From: Bacteroidota bacterium
Lineage (GTDB): Bacteria; Bacteroidota; Bacteroidia; Bacteroidales; JAAUTT01
Assembly (NCBI GenBank): GCA_023429135.1
Contig: JAEYWD010000107.1
Location: 1-64,000, forward strand
Length of the DNA: 64,000 nt
Direction: 5' to 3'
Below the pieces are notes generated by a model. That model had not been told where the DNA came from and did no database searches. It worked only from the letters and a program-made list of their open reading frames with translations. Of this stretch, positions 44,939 to 54,400 are shown piece after piece. The position numbers and the translations under genes are program-made. Positions within the stretch are counted from its first letter, which is position 1, and each line of letters begins with the position of its first letter.

Positions 44939-44976
44939 ATAAATACTTTACTGTTTGACTCCTCCGAAAACTGTTA

Positions 44977-45651
44977 TTAATCAGGCTTTTTATCTATTTT
45001 CCAGTATTCATCTTCCGGCGAACTGTTCTCAGCATCCAAGGTATCGTCATCGGGTTCGTCCATCCAGGCAGGACGTTCGGGCTGAGGGCCTTCTTTAAGA
45101 TAGTAAAATGCCAGAAATAACCCGGTTGCTCCTCCAAATAAATGTCCTTCCCACGAAATATCCCACTTGATAGGGAAAATACCCCAGATTAAACTTCCAT
45201 AAAGAAATATTACCAACAGGGCCATGGCAATTAATCGGATAATACTTCTGAAAATACCGCTGAAAAACAAAAATGCTGCCAGGCCGTAAACCAGACCGCT
45301 TGCCCCTATATGATAGGCATCGCGGCCAATAAGCCATATACCCAGACCACTTACAATCCACAGCCACAATATAATTCGTGGCGCCAGTCCCGGATAAAAA
45401 TAAAATAACCCTGATCCAAGAATAAACAGTGGTACTGAATTATTAAACAAGTGGCTAAAATCGGCATGGATAAGTGGTGTAAAAAAGATACCGCGTAACC
45501 CGGACAAGGTTCGGGGAAAAACACCGAAATTATCAATATCCAATAACGACAGGGCTTTTAATAAGTGTAAGGTCCAGATACAAATAAGAAAAAGTACCGG
45601 GAAATAGGCGGCACGCAAAAGCTTCTCTTTTTCTTCCTTGAGGGACAACAT
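44977..45651 (-). CDS. Rhomboid family intramembrane serine protease
   Basis: 224 residues from the ATG at 45651 (MLSLKEEKEKLLRAAYFPV). The longer frame upstream reads through a polypurine leader and is not real. Six membrane segments. The nucleophile is in HIGASGLVYG, and the catalytic His is in WEGHLFGGATG. The histidine and asparagine of SHLFNNSVPLF fit the oxyanion pocket. A soluble acidic C-terminus follows (DEPDDDTLDAENSSPEDE). Substrates are unknown. Confidence 0.9.
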   Translation of the reverse strand: MLSLKEEKEKLLRAAYFPVLFLICIWTLHLLKALSLLDIDNFGVFPRTLSGLRGIFFTPLIHADFSHLFNNSVPLFILGSGLFYFYPGLAPRIILWLWIVSGLGIWLIGRDAYHIGASGLVYGLAAFLFFSGIFRSIIRLIAMALLVIFLYGSLIWGIFPIKWDISWEGHLFGGATGLFLAFYYLKEGPQPERPAWMDEPDDDTLDAENSSPEDEYWKIDKKPD

Positions 45652-45981
45652 TGAAATTATAATGTTTGAAAAACGAAGATAATAAATATGGTGAAAGGGA
45701 GGGGGAAAGTGAGGTGAAGAAAAGAAAGAAATGAAAGAATGAAAGAAATGAAAGGAAGGAAGGGAGAGGCTCATTTGAGTCATTTATAGAGGGAACCAAA
45801 AAAAATTGGGGTACAATGGGTTGATGACAGGTATTTTTGTGTTAAGCGCCGGTAGGTGCTGACTATTTGTAGCCCGACAATTGTAAGATGAAGTATTTAG
45901 AATCATTGTAAATTTCTGGCTTTTGACAATTTAGTTTTGAGAAATCCTGAAAATGTTAATTTTGCAGCTCATTTTTAATGC
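45652..45981. other. Intergenic gap with polypurine tract, before mntP
   Basis: 330 bases. A run at 45691-45769 is nearly all purine (73 of 79, no C) and includes GAATGAAAGAAATGAAAG-type units. The right end carries the mntP promoter. In between I see no gene. Confidence 0.75.
45936..45964 (+). promoter_or_regulatory. mntP promoter (TTTG-N17-TAATTTTG)
   Basis: TTTG at 45936-45939 and exact -7 box TAATTTTG at 45957-45964, 18 bases before the mntP ATG. Confidence 0.65.
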
Positions 45982-46545
45982 ATGGAATTTTTAACAATAT
46001 TCTTGATTGCGCTTGGACTATCGGCCGACTCGTTTGCGGTATCAATCACCAGCGGTTTAGTGCTTAAAAAAATTGATTTTAAGAACGCTGCTAAAATAGC
46101 TTTTTCCCTTGGCTTTTTCCAGGCGCTTATGCCTACAATTGGCTGGCTGATAGGGGTTAAAATTCAAAAATATATTGAAAGCTTCGATCATTGGATTGCC
46201 TTTGGGTTACTCTTTATTATAGGTATTAAAATGATTCTCGAAAGCCTCAAAAGCGACGAAGAAGATAAAAATTTTAATCCGCTGAATCCGAAAGTACTAC
46301 TGATGATATCGCTGGCTACCAGCATCGATGCGCTTGTGGTAGGTATCAGCTTTGCATTTATTGATTACAACTGGTTTGTTTCGGGCTTTATCATTGGGGC
46401 TGTTACCTTTATCATATCTATGCTTGGAATTTTATTCGGCAAGAAAATGGGAAGCAGGTTTGGTAGCAAAATGGAGATTGTTGGAGGAATAATTCTTATA
46501 TTTATTGGCGTAAGAATTCTTTTTCAACATCTTGGCTATTTATGA
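45982..46545 (+). CDS. mntP: Manganese exporter MntP
   Basis: 187 residues with six membrane helices and the two-fold repeat of the MntP/DUF204 family: GLSADSFAVSITSG (Asp16) and SLATSIDALVVGISFAF (Asp116), the buried Asp residues known to be needed. It exports Mn(II) to prevent toxicity. The crp-type regulator gene overlaps its end by four bases (ATGA), so the two are co-translated, and control by manganese or redox is a reasonable guess. Confidence 0.95.
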   Translation: MEFLTIFLIALGLSADSFAVSITSGLVLKKIDFKNAAKIAFSLGFFQALMPTIGWLIGVKIQKYIESFDHWIAFGLLFIIGIKMILESLKSDEEDKNFNPLNPKVLLMISLATSIDALVVGISFAFIDYNWFVSGFIIGAVTFIISMLGILFGKKMGSRFGSKMEIVGGIILIFIGVRILFQHLGYL

Positions 46546-47186
46546 CAGACGCCCGGTCAAAACTTCAGAACCTTATTAAATCCCTGTTCAGGGAAGAAGA
46601 ACTTACTGCACAGTTGCTCGACTGCAAACTTCTGGAAATTCCTGGTGGTGAGCAATTACTCAAAGAAGGAGATTATATAAAAGTTGTTCCGCTGATATTA
46701 TCGGGCAGCGTAAAAGTTATCAGAACCGACGAAAATGGCCGGGAAATTTTGCTATATCACATAAACTCGGGCGAGAGCTGCGCATTATCTATCTCGGCAG
46801 TTTTAAACGCCGACAAGTCAAAAGCACTTGCTATAACAGAAGATTCCACCCTGGCACTTCTTGTTCCTGCCGATAAGGTAAAAGAATGGATGTATCTCTA
46901 CAAAAGCTGGAATAAGTTTGTCCTTGGCCTCTATCAGCAACGTTTCAACGAATTAATAAGCCTTTTCGACGAGCTGGCTTTTAAAAACATCGATATCCGG
47001 CTCATAAGCAAACTCAAAGAGAAACTCGAAAACCGCAACTCGGGGATTGTAACCCTCACCCATCAGCAGCTTGCAAATGAACTGGGTACAGCAAGGGAAG
47101 TCGTTTCCCGTCTCTTAAAACAACTCGAAAAACAGGGTTACCTTATAAATCACCGGGGGAAAATAGAAATAATTCACCTTATGTAA
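46542..47186 (+). CDS. Crp/Fnr family transcription regulator
   Basis: 214 residues: an N-terminal effector domain (about 15-140, beta roll with GGEQLLKEGDYIKVVPLILSG) and a C-terminal winged helix (LTHQQLANELGTAREVVSRL). Only two cysteines are seen (in LLDCKLL and ESCALS), so an FNR-type cluster is unlikely; the cyclic-nucleotide phosphate pocket is also not clear. It overlaps mntP by four bases. A Crp-type palindrome starts right at its stop codon, in front of the small DUF2892 gene, making autoregulation less likely than control of that gene. Confidence 0.92.
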   Translation: MTDARSKLQNLIKSLFREEELTAQLLDCKLLEIPGGEQLLKEGDYIKVVPLILSGSVKVIRTDENGREILLYHINSGESCALSISAVLNADKSKALAITEDSTLALLVPADKVKEWMYLYKSWNKFVLGLYQQRFNELISLFDELAFKNIDIRLISKLKEKLENRNSGIVTLTHQQLANELGTAREVVSRLLKQLEKQGYLINHRGKIEIIHLM

Positions 47187-47200
47187 CTTAAGTCACAAAT
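47180..47200 (+). promoter_or_regulatory. Crp/Fnr-type operator before the small DUF2892 gene
   Basis: GTAACTTAAGTCAC is palindromic except for one position, and the right half reads GTCACAA. Its centre (about 47189.5) lies near -42 from the start expected of the -7 box at 47220-47227, the usual class II activator position. It overlaps the crp stop codon. Confidence 0.65.
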
Positions 47201-47219
47201 TATCGCCATCTACAAACAT

Positions 47220-47227
47220 TAGTTTTG
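47220..47227 (+). promoter_or_regulatory. -7 box TAGTTTTG of the small DUF2892 gene
   Basis: An exact TAnnTTTG match. No TTTG at -33, which fits activator-dependent transcription from the palindrome upstream. Confidence 0.65.
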
Positions 47228-47261
47228 TATCATAATTAAAAAAGTAGAACTATTAAAAATT

Positions 47262-47453
47262 ATGACCATGAAAGCAAATGTTGGTAAAGCAGACAAAGTA
47301 ATTCGTATCATTTTGGGCGTAGCAATTATCGCTGCCGGGGTTTATTTCAAAAGCTGGTGGGGCGCAATAGGAATAATTCCTATTTTAACTGCAGCCATCA
47401 GTTGGTGCCCGCTTTATACTCCTCTGGGAATTAAAACCTGCAAACCGGAATAA
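47262..47453 (+). CDS. Small DUF2892 (YgaP-type) membrane protein
   Basis: 63 residues with two membrane helices: KVIRIILGVAIIAAGVYF and WWGAIGIIPILTAAISWCPLY, then a cysteine-bearing tail (GIKTCKPE). This is the typical DUF2892 size. A start two codons later is possible. In the YgaP protein this domain is attached to a rhodanese that passes sulfane sulfur. The Crp-type site and promoter just upstream suggest redox- or anaerobiosis-linked control. Confidence 0.93.
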   Translation: MTMKANVGKADKVIRIILGVAIIAAGVYFKSWWGAIGIIPILTAAISWCPLYTPLGIKTCKPE

Positions 47454-47853
47454 AATAAAATAATTGAAGCAGGCGTTTAGTTAATAATCATAACAGCGGG
47501 TCATCAGACCACAGTCAACGGTCCACAGCTTACAGCTTTGGTCAATAACCCTGATCTTTTAAATTTGTCATGGCTGTTAGCTGTCGTCTGTGGTCTGAAG
47601 ACTGTGGACAAAACTATTTCTTAAGAGCCTAATTCAATAAAATAAAAAAAAAGACTACTACCAGTCAATAGTTTTGATTGACAGGCGCATCATACCCTGT
47701 GAATCAATTACTATTGACTTTTTTATTTTACAGGCCGACCACCCTGATAATAATTAATCGCGATTTGTTTGAAGTTTTTAGATTTTTTCTGAATAATATC
47801 ATTGGTAATACTGGGTTTACTCTCATATTTGCCTTTGGTTTAAGCTTAGTACC
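47454..47853. repeat. Intergenic gap with inverted repeats
   Basis: 400 bases. 47495-47610 holds the inverted pair CAGACCACAG and CTGTGGTCTG with nearby CGGTCCACAG and GACTGTGGAC, related to the GACTAT/GTCTGTG text elsewhere. 47663-47719 holds a long hairpin (own entry). The rest, including the run to the GTG start at 47854, shows nothing clear. Confidence 0.7.
47663..47719. repeat. Long imperfect hairpin flanked by A and T runs
   Basis: Arms at 47663-47685 (AGTCAATAGTTTTGATTGAC onward) and 47696-47719 (GAATCAATTACTATTGACT end) pair over about 23 bases with two or three mismatches, with a 10-base loop. Seven or more A before and six T after. It could be a terminator for either strand or the remnant of a small mobile element. 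Confidence 0.7.
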
Positions 47854-48930
47854 GTGAAAAGACATTTTATTCTACCGTTGATTTCAGCAGCCCTTGCAAT
47901 GACCCTGAGCGTAAAAGCACAGGAGTCGTTACCGAAGCATTATATCTGCTATCATTCACATTCTGCAATTGTAATAGATGGGCTGGCAAACGATTCCGAC
48001 TGGAATAATACCGAATGGACTGATTTTTTCCAGGATATTGAAGGAAGTAAAAAACCTGCCCCCCTGTTCTCAACAAGAGCCAAATTACTTTGGGACGAAC
48101 AATACCTTTACGTTTATGCAGAAATGGAAGAACCTGACGTTTGGGCCAATATTATCCAACGCGATGCTGTAATTTTTCACGATAATGATTTTGAAGTTTT
48201 TATTGAACCCGATGGCGATACACACGGATATTTCGAATTCGAGATGAATGCATTAAACACGGCTTGGGATCTGCTGCTTCCGAAACCTTACCGCGATGGC
48301 GGCCCTGCTATTAACGACTGGAATTTCTCCAACCTGAAAAGTGCTGTAAATATAAACGGAAGTATTAATAATCCCGGTGACAGGGATAAAGGCTGGAGTG
48401 TTGAAATAGCCTTTCCTTTAAAAGATTTTATGATTTATTGTACAACCGGTATGCCTAAAGATGGCGATACCTGGAGAATCAATTTTTCCCGTGTGGAATG
48501 GAAAGTCAAAGCCGAAAACGGGAAATACGTTAAAGAAAAAGACACCTCAACTGGTAAACCTTTACCCGAATATAACTGGGTTTGGTCGCCCATTGGCGCT
48601 ATTGACATGCACCGTCCCGAGCATTGGGGCTTCCTACGGTTTACAACCACAAAGGCCGGCGAACAAAAAATTACTTATAAACCTGATCCCGAAGAAGCTG
48701 CTAAAACCGAATTGAGAAAGATTTACTATGCCCAGCGTGCATATTGGAATAAAAAGAGAAAATTTGCAGAAAACACTGATAAACTTGAACTGAAAGCAAG
48801 TGAATTTCAATGTCATCTGCAAATACAAATCACCATGTCGCTTTTTGAGGCTACCGCTTACCTTGACAATTCTCCGTGGCTGTGGCATATCGATCAGTCA
48901 GGCCGCACCTGGAAAAGCAAACGCGATTAA
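47854..48930 (+). CDS. CBM9-like exported carbohydrate-binding protein
   Basis: 358 residues with GTG start and a signal peptide (FILPLISAALAMTLSVKAQ). The mature part matches the CBM9-like sandwich: AIVIDGLANDSDWNNTEWTD, LLWDEQYLYVYAEMEEPDVW and DNDFEVFIEPDGDTHGYFEFEMN. It binds carbohydrate or is structurally related. The C-terminal helical part (about 285-358) is extra. It is convergent with the GHL10-like gene, ends overlapping by four bases. Confidence 0.85.
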   Translation: MKRHFILPLISAALAMTLSVKAQESLPKHYICYHSHSAIVIDGLANDSDWNNTEWTDFFQDIEGSKKPAPLFSTRAKLLWDEQYLYVYAEMEEPDVWANIIQRDAVIFHDNDFEVFIEPDGDTHGYFEFEMNALNTAWDLLLPKPYRDGGPAINDWNFSNLKSAVNINGSINNPGDRDKGWSVEIAFPLKDFMIYCTTGMPKDGDTWRINFSRVEWKVKAENGKYVKEKDTSTGKPLPEYNWVWSPIGAIDMHRPEHWGFLRFTTTKAGEQKITYKPDPEEAAKTELRKIYYAQRAYWNKKRKFAENTDKLELKASEFQCHLQIQITMSLFEATAYLDNSPWLWHIDQSGRTWKSKRD

Positions 48931-49985
48931 CTCATCTTTTTTATAGTTGAAAGATCGGTGGCCGATAAACTTTCGGCAGTAAAAAAGCTGAGTCCGGCGC
49001 CTCCCGCCTCTTTCACAAGCTGATTTACTTTCGATAACTCCTCGTCCTTTAAAGCGCCTCTGAACAACCCCGCATAAACGGGAGTTCCGGCAGGAAGTTC
49101 GGTAAGTGCTTCTTTTACACAATCTCCGATCCAGCGAATCGGTTCACCATAAAAATTCTGATACAGCATAGGCATAAATGCATCCAGATTGAACTTTGCC
49201 CAGTCTTGCCTTACCATGGTTCTGGACATAGCTGGCGTAGGAAATACTGCTCCTGTTATCACTTTGCCCTTTTTGTGAACACGCTCAACAATTGCATTTA
49301 CAAGCTTCACCACCTGATTCAGCCGAAATTGGTGCCAGTCTTTATCCGATGCTGGATCTTTACTTTCAAGTGGGTCTCGTCCCGATTGTTCCTTATAAAG
49401 CTTTCTGCATAAAGGGCAGTAGCAATAATCGAACTCAGGCATTTCATATGTCTGAACCAGGTTATATTTGGGCTGCAGTTCCTTTGGCAGGTAAATATCG
49501 CAATATCGTACGTAATCAAGATGAACTCCCGAAAGGCCGGGAATATCGCACAAACTTTCGTAATCTTTAGCAATAGCTTCTTTCACCTCGTCGTGCGAAG
49601 GACAAAGCCAACGGTAATAATCCACATAAGGCGGATGCGTGGCACACGACTCTCCCTTCCGGTTCACTGCATACCATTCAGGATTGGTTTTAACATATTG
49701 TCCACGATTCAGGGTCCAGCGCCATGCATGAAGTTCAACACCACTTTTTTGAGCAATACGTGAAGCTCTTGAATACATTTCGTTACTACCGGAGGATAGA
49801 AAACCTGTTATTCCAGCTTTCCGGTATTTTTCAAAGAATGCTTGAATCTGCGCATCTGTCAGCTTTTCGTCGATACTGCACCATGCCCAGTTTTTAGGCA
49901 ATGAAGGTTTTATGGATGGCTTCCAGCCCGAACCAATAGCCAGTGCTGTTAAACCGGATACTTTAACAAAATCTCTGCGTTGCAT
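48927..49985 (-). CDS. Putative GHL10-type glycoside hydrolase with Tat-like signal
   Basis: 352 residues starting MQRRDFVKVSGLTALAIGSG, a twin-arginine-type signal. The body is a TIM-barrel type with the strand motifs WAWCSIDEKLTD, GVHLDYVRYCDIYLP and AFMPMLYQNFYGEPIRW, the second of which is typical of GHL10-like putative hydrolases. Catalytic residues cannot be fixed. Together with the CBM9-like and lactonase genes it suggests periplasmic glycan handling. Confidence 0.75.
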   Translation of the reverse strand: MQRRDFVKVSGLTALAIGSGWKPSIKPSLPKNWAWCSIDEKLTDAQIQAFFEKYRKAGITGFLSSGSNEMYSRASRIAQKSGVELHAWRWTLNRGQYVKTNPEWYAVNRKGESCATHPPYVDYYRWLCPSHDEVKEAIAKDYESLCDIPGLSGVHLDYVRYCDIYLPKELQPKYNLVQTYEMPEFDYCYCPLCRKLYKEQSGRDPLESKDPASDKDWHQFRLNQVVKLVNAIVERVHKKGKVITGAVFPTPAMSRTMVRQDWAKFNLDAFMPMLYQNFYGEPIRWIGDCVKEALTELPAGTPVYAGLFRGALKDEELSKVNQLVKEAGGAGLSFFTAESLSATDLSTIKKMS

Positions 49986-50000
49986 ATATTTAGTGAATTA

Positions 50001-51134
50001 TTAGTCGAACCTTACACAAACCGGCGTCGGAACTTTTATTTCAATGCCGGTATCGATCAACTTTCCTGTTGATGCTTCTATTTTAAAGGTGATGATGTTA
50101 TCGGTATCCTGATTTGCAACCAATAAAAAGGTTCCGGTAGGGTCAATAGCAAAGCTCCTTGGTGTGCGGCCTTTCACTGGCTGATGGCCCAGAATAGTAA
50201 GCATGCCGTTGTTTGCATCAATGGTATACATGGCAATATTATTGATTTCGCCGCGATTGCTTGCGTAAAGATACTTTCCGTCAGGCGTAATATGGATGTC
50301 GGCACACCCAGCTTTGCGGGTTTCATCTTTCGGAAGGGTTGTGATTTCCTGGAAACGGGTTAATGTCCCTGTTTGGGAATCGACATTACAAGCTTCTATG
50401 GTTCCATTTAATTCATTTACAACATAGGCCCATTTTCTGTTTTTATGAAATTCTATATGACGCGGACCTGCACCTGGCTTTGCTTTATATTCATTTACGC
50501 TATTCAAAGATGCGTTTGCTGTATCGAGCTTATATGTGATAATACGGTCGGTCCCCAGGTCGACTGCATAAACAAGATCGTTGCTGTTACCGGTGCGGAT
50601 CATGTGGGCATGAGGCCCCTGCTGACGAGAATCCGGTCCGTTTCCACGGTGCTGAATTACTGAGGTTGCTTCTTTTAACGAGCCATCGTTATTTATGGGA
50701 TACAAGGCAATATTACCGGTACCGTAATTGGCTGTCATCACAAATTTTCCGGATTTATCGATGCTCACATAGCATGGAGAATTCCCATGCGTTGAAACAG
50801 AATTTATCAACTGTGCTTTCTTTTTTACCCGATCGATGGAAAAGGCGCTCACCTGTCCTTCTCCCAGTTCGTTAACCGCATACAACCATTTTCCGTTGGG
50901 GTGAATGGCAACATACGACGGATTTTCGGTGCGCGGCGAAGTTAAAACATGCGTCAGAGCTCCGGTAGCTGGGTTCATTTCATAAATATAAAATCCTTCT
51001 GCTTTACCCTGTACATGAGGTTCAGTCCTGGTGTATGTCCCAATATATACCAGTAAGGGTTGAGGCTTCTGAATGATGGCAAACGAGGATAAAATCATAG
51101 CTAGCGGTAATAAATACAATGAAATCTTATTCAT
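50001..51134 (-). CDS. Exported lactonase family beta-propeller (6-phosphogluconolactonase-like)
   Basis: 377 residues from the ATG at 51134 (an earlier TTG adds six residues). Signal peptide (MNKISLYLLPLAMILSSFA). The seven-bladed propeller is seen as repeated blocks such as PSYVAIHPNGKWLYAVNELG, PCYVSIDKSGKFVMTANYG and PRHIEFHKNRKWAYVVNELN. This family includes cytoplasmic 6-phosphogluconolactonase, but the signal peptide indicates an exported relative of unclear substrate. Confidence 0.9.
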   Translation of the reverse strand: MNKISLYLLPLAMILSSFAIIQKPQPLLVYIGTYTRTEPHVQGKAEGFYIYEMNPATGALTHVLTSPRTENPSYVAIHPNGKWLYAVNELGEGQVSAFSIDRVKKKAQLINSVSTHGNSPCYVSIDKSGKFVMTANYGTGNIALYPINNDGSLKEATSVIQHRGNGPDSRQQGPHAHMIRTGNSNDLVYAVDLGTDRIITYKLDTANASLNSVNEYKAKPGAGPRHIEFHKNRKWAYVVNELNGTIEACNVDSQTGTLTRFQEITTLPKDETRKAGCADIHITPDGKYLYASNRGEINNIAMYTIDANNGMLTILGHQPVKGRTPRSFAIDPTGTFLLVANQDTDNIITFKIEASTGKLIDTGIEIKVPTPVCVRFD

Positions 51135-51460
51135 GCTTATATATTTTAACAAGTATCCGATTGAAATCTATTTAAGAATAAATGAATAAATTTACTTACG
51201 GTGAGATCGCTTCGCTCATAAGTTCTCATTGCATTCGAAATGACCAGAGGGAAAAATCTCATATTATTTTACCATACAATAATGATACTTCAAACACTTT
51301 CAAATGAAAAATATATGCAAGTTAAAGAATTAAGTCTAATTGAAAGCATTACGTATTATTGTAAAAAATAAATTTCTTAAGTCTCCAGTAAGATTTAATT
51401 GTTTTAATATTGTTTTTAGTTACCGGCGTATTCAACTGGTAATTAAATAATAATTTGAAG
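51135..51460. other. Intergenic gap upstream of lhr
   Basis: 326 AT-rich bases. At 51194-51243 there is a short dispersed-type segment (TTACGGTGAGATCGCTTCGC ... CATTCGAAATGACC) with GAGATCGCTTCGCTC. No gene or convincing promoter is seen. Confidence 0.5.
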
Positions 51461-54400
51461 ATGCTTTCAGAAATATTTCATCCTTCAGTAAGTAAGTGGT
51501 TTGTTTCGCAGTTTGGAACTCCCACAGAGGTACAAACAAGGGCATGGCCTGCCATTATAGAGCATGAATATACTTTGATTGCTGCTCCAACCGGATCGGG
51601 AAAAACCCTGGCTGCTTTTCTTGTAGCAATTAACGATCTTGTAAAACAACATATTTCGGGAACTTTAGCCTGGCAAACGCAGGTTGTTTATGTTTCGCCG
51701 CTAAAAGCTCTTGGAAACGATATTGAAAGAAACCTGCGCGAACCACTCGATGGTATCACCAGAGAACTTGAAAAACTCGGATACAAAGATTCCAAAATTA
51801 AAGTTGCCGTTCGTACGGGCGATACAACACCAGCAGAACGATCGTCGATGGTACGCACTCCCCCGCATATTATGGTTACCACGCCCGAATCGCTGTACCT
51901 CTTGTTGACTTCCGATAGCGGAAGGAAAATGCTTGGCAGTGTAAAAACGGTTATCATCGACGAAATCCACGCTATGGCCGATGATAAGCGGGGTTCGCAC
52001 CTCTCCCTTTCATTGGAACGGCTCGAAAACATTACTTCAGAACCCCTCAAAAGAATAGGGCTGTCGGCAACCCAAAAACCCATTGAGCTGGTAGCCGATT
52101 TTCTGAAAGGTAACCGTCCGGGAGCAACCTGTAAAATAATTAATAACCTGCAAGCCAGAAAGTATGACCTGGGAATGATTTTGCCCGATTCGCCGCTTTC
52201 GCCGGTTATGTCGAACGAAGTGTGGACCGAGTTACACCAAAAGCTCGTGAATCTTATTAAGGAACATAAAACAACCCTGATATTTGTAAACACCCGTCGG
52301 TTAGCCGAGCGGCTTACCCACAGTCTGGATCCCTTTCTAGAAAAGAATACCATTACCGCACATCACGGAAGTATGTCGAAAAAACACAGGGAAACAGCAG
52401 AGCAACGGCTAAAACACGGTGAACTGAAAGCGCTTGTGGCTACTGCATCGCTTGAACTAGGAATTGACATAGGCTCGGTAGATCTGGTGATACAAATAAG
52501 TTCACCCAGAAGTATTTCGGCATTTATACAGCGGCTCGGCCGATCGCGGCATTATGTAAACGGAGTTCCCAAAGGTCGTATCATTCCGCTTACCCTGAAC
52601 GACCTGATTGAATGTACTGCCTTACTCCAAAAAGTGAAACAGGGCGAGCTCGACACGCTGCATATTCCCGAGAAACCATCGGATGTGCTTGCACAGCAAA
52701 TTGTGGCCGAAGTTTCGTGTGCCGATTACCATGTTAAGGAGCTTTACAATATTTACAGAAAAGCGTTTCCTTTCAGGAATCTTTCAATTGAAGAGTTTAC
52801 AGAAATTACAGAAACCCTTTCGAAAGGATACACTACCCGCAAAGGGCGAGGTGGCGCTTATGTTTATCTCGATAAAATCAATCACACAATTAAACCCCGA
52901 AGAGCTGCCAGGCTAACGGCACTGGTTAACGGCGGCACCATTCCCGACAGCTTCGACTTTGATGTTATTCTTGAGCCGCAAAATACCGTAGTAGGAACGG
53001 TTCACGAAGACTTTGCCACCGAAAGCCTGCCAGGAGATGTGTTTCAGCTTGGCAACAGCTCCTGGAAAATTAAAAAAATTGAGAACGGCAAAATCCGGGT
53101 AGAAGACGCCCATGGGCAACCTCCCGATATGCCTTTCTGGATAGCCGAAGCTCCTGGCCGAACCAGGGAGCTCTCCGATGCCGTTTCCGAAATTATTCAT
53201 GAAGTTGCAGAGAATGTATCGACCAACGAGGCTTCCATTGAAAACGAAATCAACCGGGTGATGGAGATTTATCATCTGGAATATATTGCAGCCGAGCAGT
53301 TGGTAAAATACCTGGCATACACCAAGGCAGCCTTTGGAGAACTACCTTCGGAAGATACTGTGATCCTTGAACGTTTTTTCGACCAGGCAGGCGATACGCA
53401 TCTGGTACTGCATTCGGTATTCGGAACGCGGGTGAACAAAGCGTGGGGATTGGCATTGCGAAAACGTTTCTGCCGGAAATTTAACTTTGAATTGCAAGCC
53501 GCAGCAAACGAGAATGCAATTGTGCTTTCATTAGGGCCAACCCACAGTTTCCCATTGGAAGAAGTGTTTTCATATCTTAGTCCTGACAATGTAAGAGAAA
53601 TTCTGGTTCAGGCGCTACTTGACTCACCGGTTTTTGGTGTCCGATGGAGATGGAACGCTTCTACAGCACTAGCCATCACCAAACGAAGCGGCGGAAAACG
53701 TGTGGCTCCCCAATTACAACGGATGCAGTCGGAAGATTTGATATCGCTGATTTTTCCCGATCAACTTACCTGTCCCGAAAATCTTGAAGGCGACCGTGAA
53801 GTTCCCGACCATCCGCTTGTAAATCAAACCATTTACGATTGCCTGCACGAAGCTATGGACATTGACTTGCTGGAAGAAATTCTTACTAAAATAAAGGCTA
53901 AAGAAATAAAAACCATCGCAGCCGATTTACGCGAGCCCTCACCAATGGCCCAGGAGGTGCTGGTTGCTCAGCCCTATGCTTTTCTTGACAATGCACCTCT
54001 GGAGGAACGGCGGGTCCATGCCGTTTATTCGCGTCGCTGGACAGGATTGGAAGATGCCTCGGCAATGGCTCAGTTGGATCCGGTCGCCATTCAAAAAGTT
54101 AAGGATGAAGTTTGGCCGAGAGTTCGCAATGCCGACGAACTTTATGAAGCCTTGATGGTGAGTGGCTTTCTTACAGAAAATGAAATCAGCCGGAAGAATG
54201 ATTTAGCCAGCTATCAGAGCTTTTTAACCGAACTTATAAACGAAAGCAGAGCTGCCAAAATCCGGGTTCCTGGCGTTGATTCTTATTTCTGGCTTGCCGT
54301 AGAACGCCTACCCGAGTTTCAGAAGGTTTTTCCGGAAGGAATCCAGGAACCCAAAATTCCCGTTCCTGTTGAAATTTCGAAAGCTTCGGAAAAGATTCAA

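Noticed and set aside
45652..45783. N-terminal extension of the rhomboid protein
   Set aside because: It reads through the polypurine leader as low-complexity residues, and the ATG at 45651 gives a normal rhomboid start.
47180..47200. Terminator of the mntP-crp operon
   Set aside because: The palindrome is too short for a stable RNA hairpin, lacks a T-run and sits at a fitting activator distance.
48927..48930. Overlap of the CBM9-like and GHL10-like genes as a frameshift
   Set aside because: The genes are convergent and only the stop codons overlap.
51688..52353. 221-residue frame on the minus strand
   Set aside because: Antisense to the conserved helicase core of lhr.
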